Shown here: in pieces, positions 22,563 to 30,913 of the stretch
Layout of the letters: the number at the start of each line of letters is the position of its first letter
Numbering within the stretch: the stretch's first letter is position 1
NCBI RefSeq assembly: GCF_035917235.1
Contig: NZ_CP108423.1
Location: 7,035,501 to 7,099,500, forward strand
DNA: 64,000 nucleotides
From: Streptomyces sp. NBC_01294
Lineage (GTDB): Bacteria > Actinomycetota > Actinomycetes > Streptomycetales > Streptomycetaceae
Reading direction: 5' to 3'
Translations under genes and position numbers: made by a program
Notes under the pieces: generated by a model
The model's database searches: none
The model's input: the letters and a program-made list of their open reading frames with translations, nothing else
What the model was told of the DNA's origin: nothing

Positions 22563-25517
22563 GTGTCCGTATTCTGGCCGGAGCTACCGGACGACGACTG
22601 CAGCGCCACGGGCCCGCACAGCGGACCCCACCTCGGACGAGGCGAACTCGTCGGACGCGGCGCCGAGATGGAGCAGATCACGACCACCCTGGCCGCCGCC
22701 CGGTCCGGGCGGGGCGGAGCGCTGTTCGTCACCGGCGAACCCGGCGTCGGCAAGACCCGGCTCGCCGCCGAGGCCCTCTCCGCGGCCGCCGCTGCGGACA
22801 TGGTCACCGTCCGCGGACGGGCCGGCGCGGTCGGACCGCCCGTCCCCTACCGGCCCCTGGTCGAAGCCCTGCTCCTGCTGGCCCGCGCCGGCCTGCTGCC
22901 GGACCCGGACGGGCTGGGCCACTGCGGGCCCGTCCTGACCCGGCTGCTCGGCGACACCCGGGATCCGGGCGCCCGCGCCGCATCGCACCTCATGGTCGCC
23001 GAGACGATGCTGCGCCTGCTCACCGCCGTCGCCGGGGAGCGCGGCTGCCTGCTCGTCCTCGACGATCTGCACGACGCCGACGCCGGGACACTGGCGGTCG
23101 TCGAGTACCTCCTGGACAACATCGGCCACCAGCCGGCCGTCCTCCTGCTCATCGCGGGTCGCGCCCCCTGCGCGGCGACCGAACTTGCCGCGCGGGCACG
23201 TCAGCGCGGGGCCGCGACCGTGCTCGACCTGCATCCCCTCGGCCGCTCCGACGTGCACCTCCTCGTCGCGGCCGAACTGGGCATCGCACCCGCGGAAGTC
23301 TGCCCGGAGCTCGTCCACCGCGCCGTGGACGGCAGCTCCGGCATCCCGTTCGTCGTCAGGGAGCTCGTCCACGACCACACCGGCCGCACCGCCCTCCACG
23401 ACACGCGGACGCCGTCCGTCCCCTCCACCGTCGCGGACACCGTCCGGCGCCAGGCCCGCCGGCTCGGCCCGCTCGGCGTGGAGTTCCTGAGCATGGCGGC
23501 CCTCTTCGGCCGGCGCTTCCCGCTGCCGGTGCTGGAACACGCGATGGGCCGCGACCACGCCGAGCTGTCCGCCGTCCTGCGCGCCGCGGTCGCCTCGTAC
23601 CTGATCACCCCGGACGGGTCGGGCCCGCAGTGGTACGCCTTCCGCTACCAGCTGGCGGCCGACGCCCTGCTGGACGACCTCGGACCGGGGGAGCGCGCCG
23701 GACACGCACGGCGCGCGGCCCGCGCGCTGACCGACCTCCACCCCGGACTGCCCGGAGCCTGGTGCGCGCACGCCGCCCAGCTGTACGAGCACGCCGACGA
23801 CACCCGGGAGGCCATCCGCCTGTACTGCGAGGCGGCGCAGCGCTCGATGCGCGAGGGCACGGTGGAACGGGCGGTGGCGCTGCTGTCCCGCGCCCACCGC
23901 CTCGTCGAACCCGGTACCGCACCCGAACTGCACGCCACGGTGCTGGAACAGCTGCTGGACGCCGTCGCCTGCGCGGCGCGGTTCGACCGGTTACCGGAGC
24001 CGGCCGCCGTCCTGGACTCCCTGGGCGGGGGCGGCGGCGAGCACGGCATGCCCGCCCGGCGACGCGCCGGGCTGCACGCACGGCTGAGCGACATCGCCAC
24101 CCTGATGGGCTGCCCCGCGGAAGGCCTGTGGCACCTCGACATCGCCCGCTCCCTGCTCGCGGGCCACCCGGCCGATGCCCAGGCCGCCGTCGTGGACGTC
24201 GCCGCGGTGCACGTGGAGCTGAGCCGGCTCGCCCCCGACCGGCTGCGCACCGCCGCCCGGTTCGCCCACCGGGCGTTGGACGCCGCCGAGCGCGTCGACC
24301 TGCCGGACGTGGCCTGCAAGGCCCTCCTGCTGCTCGGGCAGCTGGCCCGGGAACAGGACGAGCCGACGGCGACGGCCCACTTCCGGCGGGCCCGCGCGAT
24401 CGCCCTCACGCACCGGCTCCCGGTCCTGCGCATGGCCGCCGAGGTGCACCTGGCCGTCGTCGCGGCGAGCCACGACGGCCGGCCGACGCGTGTCGAGGAG
24501 GTCCGGCAGGAGGCCCTCGGCATGGGCCTGCTGCCGCTGGCGCACGAAACCGGCTTCGTCCTCGCACTGGACCGGATCCAGCGCTGCGATTTCGAGGAGG
24601 CACGCGACCTGATCCGCGAGGGCGTCGCCGACGCGTCACGGCTGGGACTGGGCCGGCCGCTGGCCATGCTGCAGCTCGCCGAGGCCGTACGGTACGCCCA
24701 CCAGGGCCGGCGCGCCGAGATGCAGGGGGCGCTGGAGCGGCTCGGCCCCCTCCTCGACGCCGCGCCGGGCGTGCGCGCCATGTCGTACGGACTCGCGCGC
24801 GCGTTCTGCTCGCTGCTGGAGGAGCAACACGACGCGGCGGGGCAGGAGTTCGCCCAGGCACTCGCCTACGACGCGGAAAACCCCGCGATCGGAGAGTTCG
24901 GCAAGCACGGCGTCATCCTGCTGCTCGGCGTGCTCGCCGGACGCATGGGCCGGCGGCACTACGCCGACATCGCGGAGGCGAGCGTCAGCGGCACCCGCTG
25001 GAACCACCAGTTCGTCGGCCTGGCGCACGCCGTGCTGCTCGGCCGCGAGGGCCGCCGCGACGAGGCGGCGGCCGCGGCGGACAAGGCGCTGGAGGCGGCC
25101 GAGCTGTACCCCATGGCGCGCCGGCTGTGTCTGCGCCTGGTCGCGCAATCGGCGTACGACGACGGCTGGGGCGCGCCGGTCGAGTGGCTGCGCGAGGCGG
25201 AGGAGTACTTCCACGGCGCCGGCCTCCAGGCGGTCGCCGCCGCCGGCCGGGCCCTGCTGCGCGGGATGGGCGCGTCGGTCCGGCAACGGCGTACGGGCAC
25301 GGAGCAGGTGCCGCCGGATCTGCGCCGGTCCGGGATCACCGTCCGCGAGTTCGAAGTGGCCCGGCTAGTCGCCGAACGGATCAGCAACAGGGACATCGCC
25401 GGGCGGCTGCACATCTCGCTGCGCACCGTCGAGAAGCACGTGGCGAGCCTCCTCCAGAAGACCGGCCACCCGAACCGGACGGCGTTCGCCACCGCCGCTC
25501 GCGACCTGGTGCCCTAG
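22563..25517 (+). CDS. LuxR-family ATPase regulator (LAL/STAND type)
   Basis: The GTG at 22563 follows AAGGGGACGAG; in-frame starts upstream lack support. The 984-residue protein has an N-terminal AAA/STAND ATPase (GRGELVGRGAEMEQI, Walker A GEPGVGKT, Walker B CLLVLDDLHDAD). A long TPR-like helical middle part follows, and a C-terminal LuxR helix-turn-helix (SGITVREFEVARLVAERISNRD, then HISLRTVEKHVASLL). Such large regulators often activate secondary-metabolite or sugar-uptake genes. It follows the two-component pair by 168 bases. Its target is unknown. A strong hairpin (25534-25580) ends the transcript. Confidence 0.9.
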   Translation: MSVFWPELPDDDCSATGPHSGPHLGRGELVGRGAEMEQITTTLAAARSGRGGALFVTGEPGVGKTRLAAEALSAAAAADMVTVRGRAGAVGPPVPYRPLVEALLLLARAGLLPDPDGLGHCGPVLTRLLGDTRDPGARAASHLMVAETMLRLLTAVAGERGCLLVLDDLHDADAGTLAVVEYLLDNIGHQPAVLLLIAGRAPCAATELAARARQRGAATVLDLHPLGRSDVHLLVAAELGIAPAEVCPELVHRAVDGSSGIPFVVRELVHDHTGRTALHDTRTPSVPSTVADTVRRQARRLGPLGVEFLSMAALFGRRFPLPVLEHAMGRDHAELSAVLRAAVASYLITPDGSGPQWYAFRYQLAADALLDDLGPGERAGHARRAARALTDLHPGLPGAWCAHAAQLYEHADDTREAIRLYCEAAQRSMREGTVERAVALLSRAHRLVEPGTAPELHATVLEQLLDAVACAARFDRLPEPAAVLDSLGGGGGEHGMPARRRAGLHARLSDIATLMGCPAEGLWHLDIARSLLAGHPADAQAAVVDVAAVHVELSRLAPDRLRTAARFAHRALDAAERVDLPDVACKALLLLGQLAREQDEPTATAHFRRARAIALTHRLPVLRMAAEVHLAVVAASHDGRPTRVEEVRQEALGMGLLPLAHETGFVLALDRIQRCDFEEARDLIREGVADASRLGLGRPLAMLQLAEAVRYAHQGRRAEMQGALERLGPLLDAAPGVRAMSYGLARAFCSLLEEQHDAAGQEFAQALAYDAENPAIGEFGKHGVILLLGVLAGRMGRRHYADIAEASVSGTRWNHQFVGLAHAVLLGREGRRDEAAAAADKALEAAELYPMARRLCLRLVAQSAYDDGWGAPVEWLREAEEYFHGAGLQAVAAAGRALLRGMGASVRQRRTGTEQVPPDLRRSGITVREFEVARLVAERISNRDIAGRLHISLRTVEKHVASLLQKTGHPNRTAFATAARDLVP

Positions 25518-25533
25518 GAGAGCGCGGCGGCGG

Positions 25534-25580
25534 CGCCGGATCCGTACGGGGGAGCGCCGAGCCCCCGCACGGATCCGGCG
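25534..25580. terminator. Strong bidirectional hairpin
   Basis: CGCCGGATCCGT (25534-25545) pairs perfectly with ACGGATCCGGCG (25569-25580), and inside it CGGGGG pairs with CCCCCG. It lies between the convergent LuxR ATPase gene and the 41-codon minus-strand ORF, so it can serve both. Confidence 0.8.
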
Positions 25581-25582
25581 GG

Positions 25583-25708
25583 TCAATCCGGGTGGCCCGG
25601 GCCGATTGGAGACCTACAGCGGTTGCTGTTGCCGCTGGTCACGCTGACGGTGGCGGCGGCACTCTGCGGGGTGCGGGCCTCCGTGTGCGGCAACTTCAGG
25701 ACGCTCAT
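25583..25708 (-). CDS. 41-residue Ser/Thr-rich peptide of unknown function with an extended Shine-Dalgarno
   Basis: The ATG at 25708 is preceded, five bases upstream, by GAGGAGGTGATC, which pairs with nearly the whole anti-Shine-Dalgarno end of 16S rRNA. The peptide begins MSVLKLPHTEARTPQ and continues with an Ala/Ser/Thr/Val run, then NSNRCRSPIGPG. It has one Cys, no membrane helix and a flexible composition. A leader-like first half and a Ser/Thr/Cys second half recall a RiPP precursor, but no modification enzyme (LanB, LanM, YcaO, radical SAM) is encoded nearby. It ends two bases before the terminator hairpin. It may be a signalling or structural peptide. Confidence 0.6.
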   Translation of the reverse strand: MSVLKLPHTEARTPQSAAATVSVTSGNSNRCRSPIGPGHPD

Positions 25709-26017
25709 CGGGATCACCTCCTCGACGGTCGAGCGCGCGGTGAGCGCGGCTGGTGCGGGTTGCGTACCGGCCGATCGGCACTGCCCACTCAACTCGATGC
25801 GTGCCACCCGCACATGGGCGTCCGCCCCGCATATTCCCCACCCGCACCCCCCACCGAAGGCCGGTCCCGCCCGCAGCCAAATGGTGGTGGTCCGCACGAG
25901 CCCTCACCGGCTGCCCCCGCCCGTTCGCAGGCGGCTGCCCGGAAGCCCGCCGCCACGTCCCCTTCCGCCGCAAGCACGTGATCTCCACCGAGGGCGGGTC
26001 GGGCACAATCAGGTCCT
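25709..26017. other. Divergent intergenic region, no gene supported
   Basis: The 309 bases separate the divergent 41-codon ORF and the DUF6193-like gene. CACAAT at 26003-26008 ends nine bases before the GTG at 26018 and may be a -10 element for that gene. Open frames here lack ribosome-binding sites and codon bias, and no strong repeat is visible. Confidence 0.6.
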
Positions 26018-26788
26018 GTGGTCACACATCCCGATCCAGCCATCCTGTATCCCGACATCAAGGCCCACGGCAGCCTCAGCGCGGCGCTCCGGGCCGTGGC
26101 GCAGGGCCGTCTCGCCTCCGTCCCCCTCTCCAGCCCGGAACTCGCTCCGCTGCTGGGGGCCACGGTCGGCTGCACGGCGCCGCACCGCGAGCCCCTGCAG
26201 ATCAGCGCGTGGCGCCACGAGCGGCAGTGGTCGATCCGTGGCACCGACTCGTTCGAGGGCATGGCACTCGTCGACGGCACGACGGACGACCTGGCGGAGG
26301 TCGCCGAGGCCGCGCGGGCATGGCACGACGGGACGGCGCTGAGCGACATCCGCCGGGCCGCCCCGTTCGTGCACCTGACCGGCCGCTTCGAGGTGCCCGA
26401 CCTCGACCCCGTACGCCTGACGCAGAGCGAGTGGCAGCGCCTGCGCACGGAGGCCGGCGAGTTGGAGTACGCGTGGCGGCCCGCGTACCAGGCGCTGGTC
26501 GAGGCGGCCCACGCCGAACCGGTGCTGCGGGGGCTCTACCCGTTCACCAGTCACTGGGCGCTGCGCTTCTCGACCACGACGCGCCCCCACCTGTCCGTCG
26601 TGGGACCCACGCTGGTCGCTCATGACATCGACCGGTACACGATCGACACGTCCTTCGAGAGCGAGGGCGTCGCCCACTTCGCCACGGCGCCCGAGGCGGT
26701 GGCGGCATTCGTGCGCCAACTGCCGTCCGACCTCGCCGCGGTCGCACTCGGCCGTCGACCCGCAGATCCGACGCCCGGCCGCGCGTAA
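26018..26788 (+). CDS. DUF6193-like conserved actinobacterial protein
   Basis: The 256-residue protein starts at GTG 26018 with no clear ribosome-binding site and may be leaderless. It has ISAWRHERQWSIRG, the acidic helix DDLAEVAEAARAWHDG, IRRAAPFVHLTGRFEVPD and LYPFTSHWALRFSTTT, which I recognise from memory as the DUF6193 family, often found near natural-product genes. No catalytic motif or signal peptide is visible. The biochemical function is unknown. Confidence 0.7.
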   Translation: MVTHPDPAILYPDIKAHGSLSAALRAVAQGRLASVPLSSPELAPLLGATVGCTAPHREPLQISAWRHERQWSIRGTDSFEGMALVDGTTDDLAEVAEAARAWHDGTALSDIRRAAPFVHLTGRFEVPDLDPVRLTQSEWQRLRTEAGELEYAWRPAYQALVEAAHAEPVLRGLYPFTSHWALRFSTTTRPHLSVVGPTLVAHDIDRYTIDTSFESEGVAHFATAPEAVAAFVRQLPSDLAAVALGRRPADPTPGRA

Positions 26789-26861
26789 GGGCCGATCGGC
26801 ACCGAAGGGAAACGCGTTTATCCACGAGACCGGGCCGACGGCCGTCTCCTATGCTCTGGCC

Positions 26862-27332
26862 ATGGACGTGTACCAGCGCCTGACGGCAGTGATCGAATCG
26901 GCCTGGCAGGAGCTGACGGCCGCCGATACCCGCCGTCGGGACCACTGCCTCGAGGTCATCAGCGATGTCCTGGAGACGGGCCGCCTGACGCAGGACGATG
27001 CCGAGCGAGCCGTCGAGCGTCTCGTCCAGGTCGCGCTCTCCGACGAGGGCCATACGTTGCGGGAGTCCGCACTGCACGCGATCTTCACAGCCTCGACGCC
27101 CTACCAGCTTCCCTACCGGGTGGTGGAGCCGCTGGCCGACGGCGTGGACCGTTTTGAACCGGTGCTCCTGGGCTACGTCCTGGGCATCCTCTGCGACACG
27201 TACGACCGGGCGGCGCTGCCGATCATCGAGCGGTTCCTCGACCATCCCCACCCCGAGGTTCGCAGGGAGGCGGCGGAGGCAGTGAGCGAATTGAGCAAAT
27301 TGAGCGCCGCGGCCGGCAGAGGACCGGGGTAG
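26862..27332 (+). CDS. HEAT-repeat-like small protein
   Basis: The 156-residue protein is all-helical by eye, with a HEAT-type repeat near the end (YDRAALPIIERFLDHPHPEVRREAAEAVSEL). It has no signal peptide or enzyme motif. TATGCT at 26850-26855 lies six bases before the ATG, so the mRNA may be leaderless. Proteins of this size and fold often act as scaffolds or as immunity proteins for polymorphic toxins; no toxin gene is adjacent. A long hairpin follows the stop. Confidence 0.75.
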   Translation: MDVYQRLTAVIESAWQELTAADTRRRDHCLEVISDVLETGRLTQDDAERAVERLVQVALSDEGHTLRESALHAIFTASTPYQLPYRVVEPLADGVDRFEPVLLGYVLGILCDTYDRAALPIIERFLDHPHPEVRREAAEAVSELSKLSAAAGRGPG

Positions 27333-27333
27333 C

Positions 27334-27379
27334 GAGCCCGCGCCTGCGGCACGTGGACGTGTCCGCAGGCGGAGGGCTC
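27334..27379. terminator. Bidirectional terminator hairpin
   Basis: GAGCCC (27334-27339) pairs with GGGCTC (27374-27379), and inside it GCCTGCGG (27342-27349) pairs with CCGCAGGC (27363-27370). It sits between the convergent HEAT-like gene and the small membrane-protein gene. Confidence 0.75.
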
Positions 27380-27412
27380 CGTCGTCGTGAGGAGATGGAC
27401 TCGGCGGCGGCG

Positions 27413-27568
27413 CTAGTAGTAGTGGCGCCGTCCACCGACCTGGTGCCCGACGGCCCCGAGGATCCACAACACGACGCCGATGACGACGAGGACGATGCCC
27501 AGCGTCCACAGGATCGAGACGCCGAGCAGCCATCCGATGATCAGCAGGATGACTCCGAGAACGATCAT
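27413..27568 (-). CDS. 51-residue two-helix membrane protein (DUF6131-like)
   Basis: The ORF runs from ATG 27568, behind GGGAG, to TAG at 27413-27415. The product has two hydrophobic helices (MIVLGVILLIIGWLLGVSI and TLGIVLVVIGVVLWILGAV) and a basic tail, VGGRRHYY. This layout matches a short protein common in Streptomyces genomes that I recall as DUF6131. It should sit in the cytoplasmic membrane; the function is unknown. Its 3' end faces the terminator at 27334-27379. Confidence 0.85.
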   Translation of the reverse strand: MIVLGVILLIIGWLLGVSILWTLGIVLVVIGVVLWILGAVGHQVGGRRHYY

Positions 27569-27896
27569 GAGGGTCTCCCATCTCCACAGTCGCCTCCGGC
27601 CCGGTGGCGGTCGTGCGATGTGTGCACGAGGGCTGTGGGGCCTGGCCGCGATGGGACCTCGCGGGGCTGTGGCCGTTGGTGCGCCGCGGCGGTCGTAACG
27701 GCACGCGGCGCACAGGGAGTCTCACCGCTTTCCGCAGGCGCAAACATGCCGTCGGCGCACCATCCGCGGTCCCCGGCGGCCACGGGTCGCGCGCCCACCG
27801 GGACCGGTGTGCGGCGGTGGGGAAACCCTGTTGTGAGGCGCGGTCACGCCCCCCCACGGTCCCGATCATGTTGCCTGTGGTGGAGACGGACGAGGA
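27569..27896. other. Intergenic region, no gene supported
   Basis: These 328 bases lie between the divergent small membrane-protein gene and the phosphotransferase gene. Several open frames cross it, but none has a ribosome-binding site with plausible composition. It should hold both promoters; no clear -10/-35 pair or palindrome is evident. Confidence 0.6.
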
Positions 27897-28790
27897 ATGG
27901 GCCGCTGTCTCCCCGACGAAACGATCATGCGGCCGGGCGCGGAGGACCTGTGCCGCCGCCTGGGCCTGGGCGCAGCGCTCCTCGGCCGGTTCCCGGAGGG
28001 CTCCCAACCCGTCTACGCGGTCGGTGACGACCACGTCCTGAAGCTGTTCCCGGCCGCCGCGGCCCGGGACGGCGTCGCCGAGGGGCGGGTCCTCGCCCAC
28101 CTCCAGGGCCGGCTGCCGGTGGCGACGCCGCAGGTCCGGGAGTCCGGTACGTACGAGAACGGCTGGCGCTACGTCCTGATGTCCAGGCTCCGCGGCGAGG
28201 GCCTGGCGCACGCCTGGCCGCGGATACCACGGGCCGACCGGGAACGGCTCGCCTCCGAGGTCGGCGACGCGCTGGCGGTGCTGCACTCGCTCGACCCCGA
28301 ACCCCTCGCCGACGTCCTCGGCCCCGGAGACTGGGGCGCCTTCGTCGACCGTCAGCGGGCGGGCGCGGTGGAACGGCAGCGGAGGCACGGGCTGCCCGAC
28401 GCATGGCCGGAGCAGATTCCCGACTTCCTCGCCTCCGTCCCGCTGCCGCGCGAGCCCCAGCGGGTCCTGCTGCACACCGAGGTGATGCAGCAGCACCTCC
28501 TGGTGGATCCCGACGGCTGGCGCCTGACCGGATTCTTCGACTTCGAGCCGGCCATGATCGGCCACCGGGCCTACGACTTCGCCGGTGCCGGACTGTTCGT
28601 CACCCGCGCCGACCCCGGGCTGCTGGGCAGGCTCCTCGCGTCGTACGGCCGCGGCTTCGAGCCGGCCGAACTGCTCGCCTGCACACTGCTGCACGTGTAC
28701 AGCAACCTGCCGTGGTACATGCGGGAACTGGGTGTGCCGGCGGACGCGACACCGGGCTCCCTCGCGGATGCCTGGTTCGGCCGGGACTGA
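27897..28790 (+). CDS. Aminoglycoside-phosphotransferase-like kinase
   Basis: The 297-residue protein shows the APH/choline-kinase fold: a small lobe with VYAVGDDHVLKLFP, the catalytic loop as VLLHTEVMQQHLLVD, and the metal-binding loop as GFFDFEPAMIGHRAYDFA. The loop is unusual because the family's Asp in HGDxxxxN is replaced (HTEVMQQH), as in some small-molecule kinases of this group; activity is therefore uncertain. The substrate is not known and resistance should not be assumed. The start is ATG 27897 or ATG 27927. The gene is convergent with the M15 peptidase gene. Confidence 0.8.
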   Translation: MGRCLPDETIMRPGAEDLCRRLGLGAALLGRFPEGSQPVYAVGDDHVLKLFPAAAARDGVAEGRVLAHLQGRLPVATPQVRESGTYENGWRYVLMSRLRGEGLAHAWPRIPRADRERLASEVGDALAVLHSLDPEPLADVLGPGDWGAFVDRQRAGAVERQRRHGLPDAWPEQIPDFLASVPLPREPQRVLLHTEVMQQHLLVDPDGWRLTGFFDFEPAMIGHRAYDFAGAGLFVTRADPGLLGRLLASYGRGFEPAELLACTLLHVYSNLPWYMRELGVPADATPGSLADAWFGRD

Positions 28791-28810
28791 CGCCGCGCAG
28801 CGCGGAGCAC

Positions 28811-29497
28811 TCACTCGCCGTTGGCGGAGAAGTGCTGGTAGTCCCGGTTGGCCCAGCGCCCGCCCCAGTACCAGCCCACCTCGCGGAACGCCGCGGTGAG
28901 GGCGTCGCCCGAGTGGATCTGGCCCGGGCGGGAGAGGGACCGTACGAGGTGGGGGTGCCCGTTCGGCGGGTGGACGACGCCGTGGACGTCGACGTAGGGG
29001 TTCTCGACGGGGTTGATGTCCACCGCGTCCCCCCACGCGTGCTGCGACAGCTGCCGGGGATCGCCGGTGACGGGTCGGCAGTTGAAGGCGGAGGTGTTGT
29101 CGTCGGCCATGGCCTCGGAGTCGTCCCGGTACTCGGCCATCACCCGCATCCGGCGGATCGGGAAGCGCGCCTCGAAGGCTTGCTCGAAGACGTGCAGGAG
29201 AGGGCGGACCGCGTCCTCGTGGGCGACCATCTCGCCGACGTGGATCCGGCCGTCGAACCCCACGTGGTTCATCCGGATCAGCCTGAGCCGCTCCGGCGGC
29301 ACCGGGCAGCCCGCCCGGTAGGAGGCGCCCAGCTTCTCCGGCGGCACGGGCGTGACCCGCGCGGACAGGCGGGGCGGCGGGTCGGGCCGCGCGGCCTGGT
29401 AGCGCGGCGGGTCCGCCTGGGTGGAACAGGCCAGTGCGGCCGCGCACAAGGCTGCCGTCACGGCCGCGGCCGCGGTGGTGTGGCGCACGGGACTCAC
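28811..29497 (-). CDS. M15-family peptidase lipoprotein (VanY-like D,D-carboxypeptidase)
   Basis: The product of about 228 residues has a short signal peptide and a lipobox ending ALAC, so it is probably a lipoprotein. The zinc-binding pattern is visible as SQHAWGDAVDINP (His-x6-Asp) and the later DYQHF His. This group trims D-Ala residues from peptidoglycan stems outside the membrane. Alternative GTG starts at 29497 and 29488 are nine bases apart. The Ser/Thr kinase gene starts divergently 272 bases away. Confidence 0.85.
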   Translation of the reverse strand: MSPVRHTTAAAAVTAALCAAALACSTQADPPRYQAARPDPPPRLSARVTPVPPEKLGASYRAGCPVPPERLRLIRMNHVGFDGRIHVGEMVAHEDAVRPLLHVFEQAFEARFPIRRMRVMAEYRDDSEAMADDNTSAFNCRPVTGDPRQLSQHAWGDAVDINPVENPYVDVHGVVHPPNGHPHLVRSLSRPGQIHSGDALTAAFREVGWYWGGRWANRDYQHFSANGE

Positions 29498-29769
29498 GCT
29501 ACGGCGCTCGCCGCGGACGGGCACGCCGGCTCGACCGCGGGGCTCGACCGGTGGGGCTCGACCGGTGGGGCCGCGGGCCCGTACGCGGCCGGGAGCACCG
29601 GGCCGGCCCGCCGCGCCCGCCTCCGTGCCCATCTCGAACGGGCACGCGTGTGGATCACTGGATAGACTTTCGGTAGGAGGAGCGGCCCGTCGCGTCCAGT
29701 ACGCGTCCGAGCCGACACCGTCGCGTCGAGCGGCGCGACCGTTGAGCAATGTCGTCCGAGGGGCGCCTG

Positions 29770-30735
29770 ATGAGCTCGGCATCGAACCTGAGCGTGTACG
29801 CGGGCAGGCCGTCGGGCCTGATCGGGAAGCAGATCGCGGGCTACCGGGTCGAGAGCATGCTCGGACGCGGCGGCATGGCCGTCGTCTACTGCGCGAAGGA
29901 CCTGCGCCTGGACCGTACGGTCGCGCTCAAGCTGATCGCCCCGGAGCGCGCCCGCGACGACACCTTCCGCCGCCGTTTCACGCACGAGTCGCGGGTCGCC
30001 GCCTCCATCGACCACCCGCACATCGTGCCGATCTTCGAAGCCGGGGAGACGGACGGCGTCCTCTACATCGCCATGCGCTACGTCTCCGGCCTGGACCTGC
30101 GGGCCCTGCTGGACCGCGAGGGCCCGCTCCCCGTCGCGACCGCCCTGCGCATCGCCGCCCAGGTGGCCTCGGCCCTCGACGCGGCCCACGAGCACGATCT
30201 GGTGCACCGCGACGTCAAGCCCGGCAACATCCTGGTCGCCGCCGGCACCGACAGCGACCACCCCGAGCACATCTACCTCACGGACTTCGGGCTGACGAAG
30301 AAGGCCCTGGCGCTCACCGGGTTCACCACGGACGGAGAGTTCGTCGGCACGCTCGACTACATGGCGCCGGAACAGATCTCCGGCCGGCCGGTCGACGGCC
30401 GGTGCGATCTCTACAGCCTCGCCTGCGTCGTGTACGAAACCCTGGCCGGCGGTCCGCCCTTCGTGCGGGAAGAGGACGCGGCGCTGCTGTGGGCGCACCA
30501 GTACGACCCGCCGCCTCCCCTGAGCGAGCGGCGGCCGGGGATCGTTCCCGCCGTCGACGAGGTTCTGGGCAAGGCTCTGGCGAAGGTGCCCGAGGACCGT
30601 TACGACTCCTGCCTGGAATTCGTGGCGGCCCTGCGCGCCGCCACCGGCAGCGGCGGCGGCAGGCCCCTGGCTCCGCCGGCGGAGCCGCCGGCCTGGGCCC
30701 TGCCGGTCTTCCGCGGCCCGTCCGGCGAGCCGTAG
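29770..30735 (+). CDS. Soluble Hanks-type serine/threonine protein kinase
   Basis: The ATG at 29770 is preceded by CGAGGGG and is preferred over an in-frame ATG 21 bases upstream. The 321-residue product has the glycine loop MLGRGGMAVVY, catalytic Lys in VALKLI, HRDVKPGNI, DFGLTKK and GTLDYMAPEQ. It ends soon after the kinase fold with a Pro-rich tail. There is no membrane helix and no PASTA or sensor domain, so it is a cytoplasmic kinase, unlike PknB. The SpoIIE-type phosphatase 180 bases downstream on the other strand could be its counterpart. Confidence 0.93.
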   Translation: MSSASNLSVYAGRPSGLIGKQIAGYRVESMLGRGGMAVVYCAKDLRLDRTVALKLIAPERARDDTFRRRFTHESRVAASIDHPHIVPIFEAGETDGVLYIAMRYVSGLDLRALLDREGPLPVATALRIAAQVASALDAAHEHDLVHRDVKPGNILVAAGTDSDHPEHIYLTDFGLTKKALALTGFTTDGEFVGTLDYMAPEQISGRPVDGRCDLYSLACVVYETLAGGPPFVREEDAALLWAHQYDPPPPLSERRPGIVPAVDEVLGKALAKVPEDRYDSCLEFVAALRAATGSGGGRPLAPPAEPPAWALPVFRGPSGEP

Positions 30736-30736
30736 A

Positions 30737-30886
30737 GCACGTTGCTGCGCGTCGCAGTCCCAGGGCGACGGCCAGTCGGGTCAGTTCCGCCGTGGTGTTG
30801 ATGCCCGGCTTGGCCCGGATGCGGTGGAGACAGGCGTCGACCGTGTGCTTGGAGAGCCCCATCTGGCGGGCCGTCTGCCCCGTCAC
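30737..30886 (-). pseudogene. Remnant of a LuxR-type helix-turn-helix
   Basis: The minus-strand reading GLSKHTVDACLHRIRAKPGINTTAELTRLAVALGL matches the C-terminal half of a LuxR/NarL DNA-binding domain. It has no upstream receiver or ATPase, and the frame runs into antisense of the Ser/Thr kinase without a proper end. It looks like the surviving 3' end of a regulator lost by deletion between the kinase and the phosphatase gene. Confidence 0.7.
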
Positions 30887-30913
30887 AGGCGTGTCACACG
30901 GCCCGTCGCGTCC

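Noticed and set aside
27604..28041. Open frames before the phosphotransferase gene
   Set aside because: They overlap the real gene in other frames and show no recognisable motif or start signal.
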